Source: Asterella californica (lineage: Eukaryota > Streptophyta > Marchantiopsida > Marchantiales > Aytoniaceae). From it: a stretch of DNA of 64,000 nucleotides. The notes under the pieces are model-generated. The model ran no database searches, was not told where the DNA came from, and saw nothing but the letters and a program-made list of their open reading frames with translations. Position 1 is the first letter of the stretch. The number at the start of each line of letters is the position of its first letter. Position numbers and translations under genes: made by a program. This document shows, piece after piece, positions 39,101-49,878 of the stretch. The stretch covers positions 992,001-1,056,000 of the forward strand of contig JAYKYS010000002.1 of NCBI GenBank assembly GCA_036924285.1. Reading direction: 5' to 3'.

Positions 39101-40707
39101 TGAGAAGGAAAACAGCGTATAAGAGAGACTAGCTAGGGTTTCTTCCCTCACATCTTTGCCTGGCCTCAACTCTAAACAGCAAGGATGGAAAAGTATATCA
39201 AGGTTTGTATAAAATGTTGTATCTTCTGAACAAACTACACAAGCTATTGTATAAATATTTTTCATATATTTGCCTACCCCAACACGTGTAGTTCTATAAT
39301 TAGAGATATACTTTGGCAGAGGAAATTTCCAGTCTCCAAATCATAATAATAATTTTCTTTCTTTCACAGTAAACAGTAAATCCTATCATAACATTAAAGG
39401 GATTATGGGAGGAATAACTAGAGAGTGCCGAGTCTTTATGAATCTTAACACAACATCAATGTTCAGACTTTTAGGGTTGATTGGAATTCTTTAATAGATA
39501 AAAATTATATTCAAATATAATACTCATTTCAATACAAAGCCTGGAGAAGTGTCTAGAGAATTAGTTTAGGGTTCATTTATAAATTTTTGAGTGCATATTC
39601 TGCTAGTGTTGTGAATTTCATGAAGACACTATCTGAACTGAACGGAGTATTTGATGAAATACACATTGAAGCTCTTCTAATCGAGAATATGTTAGCATCA
39701 GAGTTAAAAAACATCACAACTTCTAAATGGAGAGTTGGAGTATCTTGGTTACGTCAGTACATGGAGAATGTAGCATAGTTTCCGAGTTTTTATATGCAGT
39801 ATCTGCGCCAGTCAAATGTGTACATCTTCTTAAACTGCATTTATATTTTTGGTCTGGAAGAAAGTAGTGTAATCTATGAATATATTTTACATTTTCTTCA
39901 GTATACGCATTCAGTTTTTTTTATATTCTTCCGTTTTTTCATGAACAGAAAATATATTAACTGTTGAAAGTGAAATGCTATATACAACTCTTTAGGAAAT
40001 CAAGATTTAGGTAAAATTAATGTCATAAAATATTTTGAGTAAATTTTAAGAGAATTTTATATGTTATAATAAGTTATTGTTACAATAATACATATACACA
40101 TATTACTGAGTACTTTCCTACACGCGAGTTCAAACAAGGATGAAACTCATAAGACGAAGAAAATTATGCTCTTTGGCTTGGCCTCTCAATTAATTGTAAC
40201 ATGACAAATTTTCGTAGTCTATGGATATTGACATGGAGCGGAGTTTTTTTTTTGAAGAACATGGTAAAACATGATTCTTTGTCGCATATTTTATTAGGAG
40301 AAAAGCCATAGCAATTTTTATTTCACCTCTAGAGGACTTTTCTCCTGTATAGAAATCACTCCTTGTAAATGGAGATGGAGCAAGGCTCCACCTCTCTCTA
40401 TAGAAAATATACCAAATAGATATTAGATATCCAAAAACTCATCAAAAAAGAAAAAGAAATCTAGCTCAAGATCCCTTGCAAACTGCTTTCCTTCATTTTC
40501 AGAATTTGTTAAAATTTCTGAAAAGATTTATATTTACATCAAAAACTACATAATATCCTCTATTAGGACGAATGTGAGATATACCAGATGTGTATCTCAC
40601 CTTGCTAAACACGATTTACTCTGGATTCTAGTTCAAGTGTTTAGCAATGTCCCGGTTTGGAAGTTGTGTATATGATTCAACTATGTTTGGTCATGTCAAG
40701 GGAAATC
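36135..40707. other. Region downstream of NUA, no gene recognised
   Basis: The first part should be the NUA 3' UTR. Several short open frames occur (the longest about 148 codons on the minus strand at 37119-37565) but none shows a domain or convincing splice context. Composition becomes AT-rich after 39.2 kb. A 5'-leader-like stretch (agctagggtttcttcc) precedes an ATG at 39184, but only six codons can be read before a possible donor. Confidence 0.45.
38523..38571. repeat. Imperfect hairpin with 11-bp arms
   Basis: taatgcccgga and its exact reverse complement tccgggcatta are separated by about 27 nt. No function is assigned. Confidence 0.6.
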
Positions 40708-40966
40708 TGTTAGAATACTGTACAAGTATGAAACCCTTTTTCCAGTAACCAGTTCAGGTTATTAGGTGGTGACCTTTCGTAAGGTCACCAAAGCCAAGAC
40801 CAAGAGTATATTATCCAGGCCCAAGGCCATTGTACATTATTGAGTAATCTATTTACTTGGTTCTGCCCACACTCTCTTGAGGAGCTCTCTCACACTGTCA
40901 TACTGTCCTTATGCCGTGACTTAGAGTTTTGCCTTAGCCTATTCTACCAGTAGTTAATTTCCAACA
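40708..40966 (+). repeat. Ty1-copia 5' long terminal repeat
   Basis: It starts TGTTAGAATA and ends CCAACA, the usual TG...CA copia boundaries, about 259 bp. It contains a hairpin ggtgacctt-tcgt-aaggtcacc near 40768-40789 and a TATA-like agtatatta. The right edge is set by the adjoining primer-binding site. No second LTR exists in the window for comparison. Confidence 0.75.
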
Positions 40967-40978
40967 TGGTATGAGAGC
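40967..40978 (+). promoter_or_regulatory. Primer-binding site for initiator tRNA-Met
   Basis: tggtatgagagc differs by one base from the standard plant copia PBS (TGGTATCAGAGC) and directly follows the LTR end. Confidence 0.8.
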
Positions 40979-41150
40979 TTTGCTTTGTTGATGCACTAGC
41001 ACAATAGCATAGGCACTAGGAAGGCCTTCGACCCTTAAGTGAGAGCAGTTGGAGGACGCTTCAACTGCTGCGAGAAGGACACTTCACGCACCCAGATTTT
41101 GTACCTTCGCTGACAGAACTTCACCGTTCAAGTGATCAATCTGATACAGA

Positions 41151-41960
41151 ATGTCTGCCCCCTTTGACACCAAAGGCTGGGCTAAGTTCGACGACACATA
41201 TTTCACGCTTTGTAAACACAAGATAACCTTGCGGCTCAGAGCCCATGATGTTCTTGATATCGTGGAAGGAAACGTGCAGAGACCACGTGCCACTACACTC
41301 GAAGGTACTGCGGTACCCATCCCTCCCCCTGCTAGCGGACCCGGCAGCATCGCAGATTGGGATCAACGTGATGTTAATGCGCTCGCAGCGATCAACGAAT
41401 GCTGCGAGAACAGCAGTCGTTCGACGTGGTGCAGGAACAAGGTGGACATGTATGGTCCACCTTGACCAAACACTTTGCTGGTCAAGACATGGTGACCAAG
41501 ATGCACTTAAGAGAGAAGTTGCGAGTTTTAAAGATGAAACTCAACGAGACTGTCACCCAGCATGTGAACAACTTCAAGTCTCTCATCCAGCAGATGACTT
41601 CAGCTGGATTGATAATTATCAACGAGGAGCAAGTCCTCGCGTTGATGGGCAGCATGTCCAACAACTACCATTTATTCTTGCAGGCAATGAGAACAAATCC
41701 AAATCTCTCGCTACAAGACCTCATCACCTTCCTCATCCAGGAAGAAACGATCGGGCGCAAGTTATCGATGGAACCATCTACTACCTTGTTTGCAAGACGC
41801 TGACAAGGAGGACGCAATGGCAACAACCGGCGCAACAATGGTGGCAATCGACAAAGCGGTAATCAGCCACCGAAAAGACTAACAGATCCTAACGAGAAAT
41901 ATTTCTAGTGCAACAAGCCCGGACACCGCATCGCCGAGTGTCCAGACAAACCCAGCAGCA
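41151..41960 (+). pseudogene. Copia gag (broken)
   Basis: Frame 1 (41151-41465) encodes a gag start with KGWAKFDDTYF; homology continues in another frame from about 41399 to 41803 (HVWSTLTKHFAG, LREKLRVLKMKL, LALMGSMSNNYHLF), so there is at least one frameshift. A CCHC zinc knuckle (CNKPGHRIAECP) lies at about 41909-41944, but a stop codon stands directly before its first visible Cys and its upstream partner Cys is missing. Confidence 0.85.
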
Positions 41961-42053
41961 ACAACGAAAACTCGAATGCTGGTAACCGAAACAAGAACAG
42001 GACACAAGAATCGTCGTTCCTAGAACAACAACAGTAACACTCGTCGAGTTCTG

Positions 42054-42464
42054 ATGGCACAATGTTCATCCGCAATCGTGCAGATAGCTGATCCTAATTG
42101 GTATGTGGACACGGGTGCCACACACCACATGGCACATAATCGACGACAGTTCGTCGAATATTCACCCGTCTCTACTAAGAACACCGAGAATGATGCGATT
42201 CTACTCGGTGAGAACACCACCATCCATGTTGCTGGTTCTAGCATGATGGAAGTGCGCCTGCTCAACAGCGAGCATGTGTACATACGTGACGTTCTCCATG
42301 TGTCCGCCTTGCAGAATAATTTATTCTCAGCTCGGCAATTTGATGCCAATGGAGGCTGGTGCTTAATTGGCAACGGACTCTGTCACCTAGAAGACAGATT
42401 TGGACAAGTACTAGCCCCTGTTCCACTGTTGACGATCTCTACATGCTCGAGAATTCAATTTTGA
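42054..42464 (+). pseudogene. Copia aspartic protease region
   Basis: DPNWYVDTGATHHMAH contains the DTGA active-site motif of copia proteases, followed by the usual VAGSSMMEVRLL and IRDVLHVSALQNNLFSARQF segments. After about 42430 the homology moves to a neighbouring frame. Confidence 0.9.
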
Positions 42465-42479
42465 TCGTCGACCAAACCG

Positions 42480-43840
42480 CGCTTGTAGCTACAGCTGATA
42501 AGACTCCAGTAGTCCACACCTTACCACCTAGCCAAAGATCAGGACCGCGCCTGCGAGCTAGACCGCAATCAAACCAGCGGACTAGCGTTTCTCTACTCAA
42601 TCGCAATATGCGCAGGATCCGTTTCCCACGGTCTAGGTCTAGCCCCGTCTCACAGAATGTGCACACCCAAGCAGAAATGCACCCAAGTAACTCACGGAGT
42701 TTTTCTCCTCTTAATTCGGAGCATAATCTCACAAGCGAAGTATCACTCCACTAATTTCGGAAATACCACACTTGGAAAATGAGGGTCAAATTCTTGTGAG
42801 CGCGGCCTCTACCTCCCTTACCTCCACGCCTCTTGACACATTCCCGATGCGGACGCCATCCGTTGGCTTGCCACCTCTTCCGCACGCGTCTACTGGTAAT
42901 GCAACTCCTCCCCTCACATGGATCGACCCAGTTCGCACATCCTTTGAAAGACCCGCGCTTCTCACTGCATGCCCGACGGTAAATGCTCGGCCACAAAGGT
43001 CAGGAGGGGCCTTAATGGTCCCCGTAGACCGAGAAGTCCCCACATCTGAGGACTCTCACGCGTGTCTCCAGGCACTTGCGTCCCTTTCTGGAAGCGAGGG
43101 GCTTCCGAGTTTCGCGCCGGGGGCCACGCACCCCTCGAGCAATACACACAGGGACTCCCCAACCAGCGGGGACTCCTCAGTCCTCGAGGACTCTCGACGA
43201 AGCACCCCCTCCGCGACCTCGTTGGGAGTAATTTTCCCACACGGATGGGATCCCCATCCGCATGCATCAGGAGATGGGACACTATCCCATCTCAATACTC
43301 CAAGGGGATGGGATGGGAGCCTATCTCCCACACGGACTGCCTCCGCACGGAGGCAGTCCTCCTCCCGGACCTCTCGCGACCTCCACTGACTTAGGAGACA
43401 GGGACCGGCACGGATCCCGGAGGGCCCGCGTCAGTGGCCTTAACTCCTCCTCTGGCCTTGGCTCCCCTGCGGTCCCTCTGGAACCCGCGCCGGGCCTCGT
43501 CAATGCGGCCGCGGCACCATGCACTGTGGTCAGTCACCACATCGTCACTACGGTCAGTCATCACGTCGTCACTAAGACCGCGCCACCCGCGTAGGGCTTT
43601 CTAGGCCCACGGTCCAGCCTACAAGGCCGATCCAGCCTATCAGACCTAACCCGGTCCGGCTTACAAGGTTTGACCCGACTTTTAACCAAGTTTTACCTTG
43701 GATTTTTCTTGACTTGCACCCCGTAAATTCTGAGTTCTCCAGTTTATCTTCCCGGTCGCGATCTCCTCCGCGACTACTAGAAGACCTTCAGAGTTTTACA
43801 TCTGGTAGTCGGACTCCTCCACCGATGCCACCTCGACCCT
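42480..43840 (+). other. Unusual GC-rich, hairpin-rich insert between copia protease and integrase
   Basis: In ordinary copia elements the protease runs quickly into the GAG-pre-integrase zinc motif. Here about 1.35 kb of Ser/Pro/Arg-rich reading frames intervenes, far more GC-rich than its neighbours. It holds a run of short inverted repeats: 43179-43192 (agtcctcgaggact, perfect palindrome), 43242-43260, 43271-43293 and 43334-43359. Direct repeats of 'gtcagtca.cac.tcgtcacta' lie near 43528-43575. The piece has no recognisable domain. It may be a transduced host segment or an expanded linker. Confidence 0.55.
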
Positions 43841-43861
43841 GTGCCCTTGTTACTATAACGG

Positions 43862-44692
43862 ACGACCTCTCTATCTTGTGGTATCAACGACTCGGTCATA
43901 TCAACCATCATCGAGTCCATGCTGAGCCACCGCAGGTATGTTACCGGTCTCTCCTCCCTCCCACTCTCTGAGGAAATTTGTCCAGCTTGTGCACACGGCA
44001 AGCATGCACGCACTAAATACCCATGTGTCAGCTCCACTTGATCAACTCGTCCCTTGGCACTGATCCATTTTGATATTAGTGGTCGTATCTCCTCTTGCAC
44101 TTTTTTTGGCTATTAATATTTCATCACCTTTATTGATGACTACTCGCGCTACACTGTCACTCGTCTTCTCTACTATAAGAGTGGCTATTTTGCTGCTTTC
44201 CGGGACTATCTGACATTTGTTGAACGCGTCACTGGTTAATCTCTTGTCACTTTGTGATCTGACAATGGCGAGGAATACCGTTCAGCTGCTTTTGACGCTC
44301 TTTGTCGTGAGCGCGACATCCAACGTCAATTCACAGTCCCTTACTCTTCTCAGCAGAATGGTGTTGCTGAGCGCAAGAACCGCAGCTTGCTTGACGCTGT
44401 CCGTTCCATGCTCTTCACTGTCAATCTCATCAAGCCCTTCTGGGGTGAAGCAATCACATGCACCACCTTCCTCTAGAATCGATGTCTGTCTAAGGCTATC
44501 CCGTCTATGACCACACCTTATGAACTCTGGCACTCCTATGCCTCCACAACTCCTCGCCGACCCGATCTCTCCTTTCTACGCGTCTTTGGCTATCGTGATT
44601 TTTCCCAGGTCCTCGAGGTTGAGCGTACAAAGCTTGATGATCGCTCTCACGAGTGTATCTTCCTTGGCTATAGCGGTCAGAGTAAGGACTAG
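43862..44692 (+). pseudogene. Copia GAG-pre-integrase and integrase (broken)
   Basis: LWYQRLGHINHHRV and CPACAHGKHART give the zinc-binding motif. DDYSRYTVTRLLYYKS, SDNGEEYRSAAF and YSQQNGVAERKNRSLLDAV give the DDE core, followed by PYELWHSY and LRVFGYRDF of the C-terminal region. Stops and shifts occur, for example after FVERVTG and before the DNG motif. Confidence 0.88.
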
Positions 44693-45098
44693 CGTCTCCA
44701 AAGAAAATCTGACGGTCATATCTTCACCTCTCGTGATGTTTCTTCGATGAGTCTTCCTCGACTCTCCCTCTCACATCCGCCCTCTCTGCTGATCTCCCAC
44801 TTACTCAAGCGTCTCCTGAGACCGACGTCCATTTTTATCATATTGTGTCTGTCCCTTCAGCTGGCCCAGCTTACGTTCCGTCCGTCTCTCCCGGTTTCTC
44901 TTCAGTGGGAGTTCCTCTGCCATCTCCTACCGGTCCAGCTCCAACCCCATCCGTGGTCTTGGATCTGGAGGAGGAGTCTCTACTAGTCATGACCATGGTG
45001 GAGGAGTCACCAGCAGTACACAGTCCAATGGGAGTAGTCGACCTCCACGTTCTCACTCTTCAAGCCATACACACAATCCCTCTCCCCCTGTAGAGAAC

Positions 45099-45925
45099 TT
45101 GAGACCGCGCCATCCCTATCTTAAGCGCACATCATCCCGCTCACCACGTGTTTCCGATCCTACCCATAGTGAATCCTCCTTTCCTCCATTGGATTTCCCA
45201 GCACCGCCTTCACTGAGACGATCAGCTCGACATTCAGTTCAGATGAAGGCTATCAAACCTTCATCGCTGATCCCGAAGTCTCGGAAGAACACCAAGCGTG
45301 CATTGATAACTCTCAAACCTGTGCCAATGGAACCTATTTCTTACACAGAAGCAGTATCTTCTCTTGATGCCGATCAGTGGAGAAGAGCAATAGAGGAGAA
45401 GTTAGATTCTCACGAATCTAACGGTACTTGGAAGCTCACCGACTTGTCACATGGACGCCGGCCGATAACATGTAAGTGGACCTTTAAGTTAAAACTTAAT
45501 ACCGATGGGTCCATTGCTCGTTATAAGATGAGACTAGTGGCTCGTGGTTTCACCCAGATCTACGGGTTGGACTACACAGAAACTTTTTCCCCTGTAGTCC
45601 GTATTCAGTCGATACGGCTCATCCTTGCCATCTCAGCGCAGTATAACCTTAATGTACACCAAATGGATGTTAAAACTGCGTTTCTAAATGGTACACTTAA
45701 CGAGGAAATATACATGAGTGTTCCGGAAGGAATGACTACAGCAAGGCGCAGTCAAGTATGCAGATTGCTTAAGACTCTCTACGGTCTTAAGCAATCATCA
45801 AGAGAATGGTACTTGATCATCGACAAATTCTTGCTTTCTCTTGGATTTGCTAAGTCCGGTGCAGACGGAAATGTTTACTACTTGCACCAGAAACAACACT
45901 TGGTCATCCTTGCCCTCTACACTCA
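45099..45925 (+). pseudogene. Copia reverse transcriptase, truncated before YVDD
   Basis: This is an open frame with a linker then RT: YTEAVSSLDADQWRRAIEEK, CKWTFKLKLNTDGSIARYK, RLVARGFTQIYGLDY, ETFSPVVRIQSIRL, VHQMDVKTAFLNG, YGLKQSSREWY, and VILALY where the YVDD box should come. The frame then runs into unrelated residues. The break point lies at about 45918-45925. Confidence 0.93.
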
Positions 45926-46071
45926 CTCGTGGGATCTGGGCGGTCTAGGGAGGACCCATCGAGCTCCTCTCTTCTCGAGAAATCAATACATGCCTTATCA
46001 GTGTATGGTTGACTATCTTTCGAGCACAGGTTGAAGTTCAGCCTAGATGTGAAAAATGGAGCACCTAATAA

Positions 46072-46105
46072 CGACCAATTTTTCTTTTGAATTTCAAAAA
46101 CTCGC
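46072..46105. repeat. 34-bp direct repeat (other copy 60786-60819)
   Basis: The tract starting cgaccaatttttcttttgaa is identical at both places while flanks differ. Confidence 0.9.
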
Positions 46106-46202
46106 GATACAACCCAATATATGTATATTGAGACCAACAAAGTCAGTTTGAAACCACTGGCATGGTTATCTTATCCCCGGCTGGACTAGAGTTTCAATTT
46201 TC

Positions 46203-46493
46203 ATGAATTTCGTGACAATATTAAAAAACAAAAAAAGAAAATATGCAGACGAATTCAAAGAACCCGTCGCCCTAAATTCCACTGCAATAGTACCGCGAAT
46301 TCGAAAAGTAATAACCAGAATGGCCATGCATATACGGTTTTCTTTCACACAAAGTGTGAAAGGCGTATCAGATCTCGCTTTGTTGCAACATGTTATGACA
46401 ACCATTGCTTGGGCAATGCGCTGCACCACCCCGAAGTTTGAAACCCGTGAGTACCCGGGGGGTTTTCCTGTGGAGAGGAAGGCCAGAAGATGA
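46203..46493 (+). other. Unassigned 96-codon open frame in the mosaic
   Basis: It is basic in composition, with segments such as ADEFKEPVALNSTAIVPRI and TPKFETREYPGGFPVERK that I could not assign. It sits close to the copia/mosaic junction. It may be part of an organellar intron or spacer rather than a gene. Confidence 0.25.
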
Positions 46494-46783
46494 GCGAGGC
46501 ATCCTTTTTTTATCGTTGCCTCCGGATTCAGCAGTAGCCCCGTAGGTTTTAAGAGATAAAACAGTCAAGCAAGTCGAAGAGAATCAAAGGCACAGAAAAG
46601 CACCTTTGCAGATTTTACTCGATATCGTCTACAAACTCAGCCCCCTGGGATCCCAAGGTGGATGTGTCCGACTATGTGCGGAATGGGGTTGATGCCCTTG
46701 TGGACCTTTAGATCTCGTCTTTTCGAAGACGTGCCATTCCATAATCTATAAAAGGTTGATTTGATTTTCCTACTTAGGGCTTA

Positions 46784-46808
46784 GGCCAGTAAGCTGCCGC
46801 AATGGCCC
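46784..46808. repeat. 25-bp inverted repeat (other copy 51220-51244)
   Basis: The tract starting ggccagtaagctgccgcaat is an exact reverse complement of 51220-51244; flanks differ. Confidence 0.85.
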
Positions 46809-46888
46809 TTGCTTAATAGCATTCAAGCTATTTTTTTTTGCTTGGGGTATGATTCTAGGTGATGAGTCTTGCACTTTGTAGGAAAAGG

Positions 46889-46923
46889 AAGCGCCGAGTG
46901 AACGCCTCGGTTAGGTCTGAGCC
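46889..46923. repeat. 35-bp direct repeat (other copy 52681-52715)
   Basis: The tract starting aagcgccgagtgaacgcctc is identical in both places. At this copy it abuts the ndhD fragment. Confidence 0.9.
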
Positions 46924-46998
46924 GCTAAAGTAGCTAAAGTAGTTATAAATCCTGTTAATAAAATAAGTCCTATTGAAAGTCCATCAATTCCTAATCTC
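46921..46998 (-). pseudogene. ndhD: Plastid ndhD fragment
   Basis: The minus strand reads [20 protein letters not shown] followed by LATLAA, the N-terminal third of NADH dehydrogenase-like subunit 4 (NdhD). About 26 of roughly 500 residues are present with no stop, and both ends are abrupt. Confidence 0.88.
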
Positions 46999-47000
46999 CT

Positions 47001-47068
47001 GAAATTGATGAATCAGTACATATGGTCTAAGACGATTTCACATATCGAGGTCGAAATGGGATCGGGTT
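47001..47068. repeat. 68-bp inverted repeat (other copy 48849-48916)
   Basis: The tract starting gaaattgatgaatcagtaca matches the reverse complement of 48849-48916 base for base, with weaker similarity beyond the outer end. It begins right after the ndhD piece. Confidence 0.93.
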
Positions 47069-47391
47069 TTCCGCCGTCTCCCTACGGCCTTCATTCGCTT
47101 TTCCTAAAAACAATATTGTAGCAAAGTTCGGAATGACCTTCAACACGGACAGCCTTCGGCTGGCTACATGCCTTAGGCCGGCTAGGCCCACAAGCAGCAG
47201 GCCGGCAGCCCAAGACCGGCAGGCCTTCAGGGCAGAATCTTTCCCTATCGGTACCTTTGTCTCTTGCCCTTTGAGTTTCTGGGATCCATCGTAAATTCCT
47301 CGGCTCAAACGTAGCCAACCTCGAGGTTCTATAAATATCCCTTCAGCTTTCCTTGTCTTAGTAACTGAAAACTCTTCATCTTTGAAAACTC

Positions 47392-47413
47392 GACTATAAG
47401 GAGAGGTGCTACG
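47392..47413. repeat. 22-bp tract shared with the 7.8-kb block
   Basis: This tract is an exact reverse complement of 7835-7856, about 39.5 kb away on the other side of the nuclear genes. Confidence 0.85.
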
Positions 47414-47464
47414 CACGGCCCAAAGGGCCGAAGGTTTCGGGGTTTCCTTTTTGATCCTCGAGAA

Positions 47465-47656
47465 ATGGCAATAGAACTTTTTCAAGCATTTGTTATTCGC
47501 GGACTTATTGGACGAAATTTTGCACCCAATCTTAGAGCAGCCAAAACTATGATTCAAAATAAAGAACCTATTATTTGGAAAATGCTTCAAGAGGTTATGC
47601 AAGGACATCCTATTTTATTAAATAGAGCACCGACATTACATAGATTAGGAATACAA
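47465..47656 (+). pseudogene. rpoC1: Plastid rpoC1 fragment
   Basis: 64 codons starting [20 protein letters not shown] and including [20 protein letters not shown], the highly conserved segment of the RNA polymerase beta' subunit just before the catalytic NADFDGD motif. The catalytic motif itself is missing; unrelated sequence begins after GIQ. No internal stop is present. Confidence 0.95.
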
Positions 47657-47778
47657 GCCGAAGATGTAGGACCTTACTTTGACATAAGGTTTTTTTTATT
47701 TTTTTTTGCAATCAAAATGAAAAGAATTGGAATATAAGCGACTTCAATAGATTTTTGTAAAATACGGACATGTATTAG

Positions 47779-47834
47779 CTCGCGGATCTCAAGAAAAAGT
47801 AGTGGATAATATCACTCGAAAAGACAAACAAGAA
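47779..47834. repeat. 56-bp inverted repeat (other copy 60432-60487)
   Basis: The tract starting ctcgcggatctcaagaaaaa is an exact reverse complement of 60432-60487. The two copies sit next to different organellar pieces (at 60.4 kb next to rpoA). Confidence 0.92.
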
Positions 47835-48040
47835 CGTGGAGCTATTTTCACTGACTACCTTATTCTCGCCAGAGAGTCCTTCGATCTGCTACATCCCTAT
47901 GCTAATAGAGCTAATAAAGCTCCGGGCTGCTGCTTGTGAAAAAGAAAAAAAGAAAATTTGTGCCTCGCTAAGCTATCGCGCCTATGATGAAATGATAAAA
48001 AGAACGTACAAAAGAAGAAAAAACAAAGCACACCACAGAG

Positions 48041-48102
48041 CTTCTGTCGTAAGGTCTTGGCTTGTTTTGCCAGTAACCTTTGTGGGCCTACAAGTGGCGT
48101 GA
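48041..48102. repeat. 62-bp inverted repeat (other copy 49270-49331)
   Basis: The tract starting cttctgtcgtaaggtcttgg is the exact reverse complement of 49270-49331. Its right end overlaps a 30-bp tract (48093-48122) that recurs inverted at 60080-60109. Confidence 0.92.
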
Positions 48103-48122
48103 GTAACATAAAGTAACTTGCT

Positions 48123-48160
48123 GGCATGGGGTGTTCTATGTAAAGCGTCCCACTATCCTT
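48123..48160. repeat. 38-bp direct repeat (other copy 54333-54370)
   Basis: The tract starting ggcatggggtgttctatgta is shared with one mismatch. Confidence 0.88.
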
Positions 48161-48627
48161 GCGGGAAAAGCCCAAAGGGTATTGTAGCATGTGGGGAAAA
48201 GGGGAACACCTACCTTCTGCTCTTTCAGAGCGTCTTAGCGGTGGCAGCCCCACAGTTCTCTGATTGAAACTTGCTGCTCCCGAGTAAGCCATGTTACTAT
48301 GGCTCCTCTGCAAGTTACAAGTCTGTTGAAATTGATTAAGAATAGAATATTTGTTTGATATTAATTTAGTATAGCTAATCAAATAAAACGAAGTACGACT
48401 TTTTTAGTCATCACATGCCAATGGTCACAATGGATATCTTTCTTTATTTATTCTCTAATGATAGATGAAAAAGCTCAACATCTTTTTTTCCATAAGTTTG
48501 GCGTACATATCACAAGGCCATTTGTCTGTTTTAGCCTTAGCCATGAAGATTTTTCGCTCTAACTATTATGCTAAAAGTGCCCTCCCGGAGAAGACATTGG
48601 AAGCCCAATTTCTAAGAAAGGCTTTTT

Positions 48628-48729
48628 ATGGTGGACATTAATTTTTTATTTTTTCTTATTTTTTTGCTTGTGCTTTGTGGCACAGCAGCACCCATACTAT
48701 TTCAATGGTTGGTAAGTAGAGATGTTTCC
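48628..48729 (+). pseudogene. ccmFC: Mitochondrial ccmFC 5' fragment
   Basis: The start codon and the first 34 residues of a CcmF C-part haem lyase subunit are visible: a hydrophobic start, then LCGTAAPILFQWLVSRDV. Sequence after RDVS departs from the family. The gene acts in cytochrome c maturation in mitochondria; this piece is non-functional. Confidence 0.85.
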
Positions 48730-49697
48730 GAGATCCGATTAAATCGCGAAAAGAAAAACAAGAATCCGTACCTAACCAGCTGCAGCAGGCTAGGTAGGAA
48801 TCAACGAAGAGTGCTGTTGTGGAGGCCCACAACTCCAAAGCTAAAGCGAACCCGATCCCATTTCGACCTCGATATGTGAAATCGTCTTAGACCATATGTA
48901 CTGATTCATCAATTTCGGGAGACATGGTCCACGCCCGTACAACGCACTTGATAAAAAGGGTCCGAAGGGCCGAAGACCAGAAATGCCTTGACGATTTCCG
49001 CGCACTTCGCCGGCTGAGAAAGAAGAGACCTCCTGTCATGAGGTAAGGAAATACCGAATAAAAGAAAGCCGTAAGGTTCGTAAAGAATGTATGAAATGCA
49101 GTGAGTTTGTCGATAAAGATAATAAAGAAATTGTCTAATAAAGAAGATAAAGAGATTGGTATGTATAGCCACTTTGGTAGTGCTCGTTTCTTGATTTGAA
49201 AAATAGAATCTTTTTTCTGGGAACATAGTCAACCAATGTGAAAAACTATTATGTTCGAGAACTGTAAAGTCACGCCACTTGTAGGCCCACAAAGGTTACT
49301 GGCAAAACAAGCCAAGACCTTACGACAGAAGCAAATCCAAAGAAAGGTATTTTTTTTATACCTAAGGTCTTGTATTGATGGGTCAATCCTGCCCATGATG
49401 TATGACGTCAATCATGAAGAACACAAAGTTTCCATGATCCGTGAAAAAGCAAATGATAGAGCTCCCTGTCGAGTCTGTCGAGGTATAAATTGGTCAGGAT
49501 GGGAGATATAATGCTTCCCTGAGGAACCCCGAGGCCTCCCAATTCGACATCCATAATCTTCGCGTTCCACATTTGGTTCAAGGTAAAAAATGCGTAGGAA
49601 GGGCCGAAGGAGCCAACCGAGTCAAGGTGCCACTATCGTCCTGCAGCGAAGAGCCCGACGACAGCCTTTCGGACCATTACTTTGGAACTACCTAACA

Positions 49698-49757
49698 ATG
49701 GAAACTGCAACTTTTGTCGCTATCTTCATATCTTGTTTACTTATAAGCTTTACTGCC
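49698..49757 (+). pseudogene. psbN: Plastid psbN fragment
   Basis: METATFVAIFISCLLISFT is the membrane segment of PsbN (photosystem II assembly factor), about half of the 43-residue protein. It then shifts into unrelated sequence, in frame with an rps12 piece. Confidence 0.93.
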
Positions 49758-49811
49758 ACAACTTTTCTAATATCTAGGGCATCTTGTTTGCTGCCTATAA
49801 CACCTAAAATT

Positions 49812-49878
49812 ATACGCAAGATAGCTAAAGTACGTTTAACCAATCGAAATGAAATAATTGCTTACATTCCCGGCGAAG
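49812..49878 (+). pseudogene. rps12: Mitochondrial rps12 fragment
   Basis: RKIAKVRLTNRNEIIAYIPG is the central conserved segment of ribosomal protein uS12. The KIAKVRL...GE form fits the mitochondrial rather than the plastid gene. It lies in the same open frame as the psbN piece upstream. Confidence 0.85.

Larger units (their letters stand above)
40708..45925 (+). mobile_element. Ty1-copia LTR retrotransposon, decayed and 3'-truncated
   Basis: The order 5' LTR, primer-binding site, gag, protease, integrase, RT is that of Ty1-copia. Frames are interrupted by frameshifts and stops in gag, the zinc knuckle, integrase and between domains, so the copy is inactive. It ends abruptly within RT at about 45925, after LVILALY and before the expected VDD; no RNase H, polypurine tract or 3' LTR follows. 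Organelle-like mosaic DNA starts there. Target-site duplication cannot be checked because the 3' end is missing. Confidence 0.92.

Noticed and set aside
39184..39201. Possible first exon (ATG, six codons, donor-like gttt) after a leader-like agctagggtttcttcc stretch
   Set aside because: No following exon could be joined, and the next 1.5 kb is AT-rich without recognisable coding.
47750..47938. Open frame after rpoC1 as a continuation of the polymerase gene
   Set aside because: The residues do not match the catalytic NADFDGD region that should follow; it includes a 56-bp shard found elsewhere.
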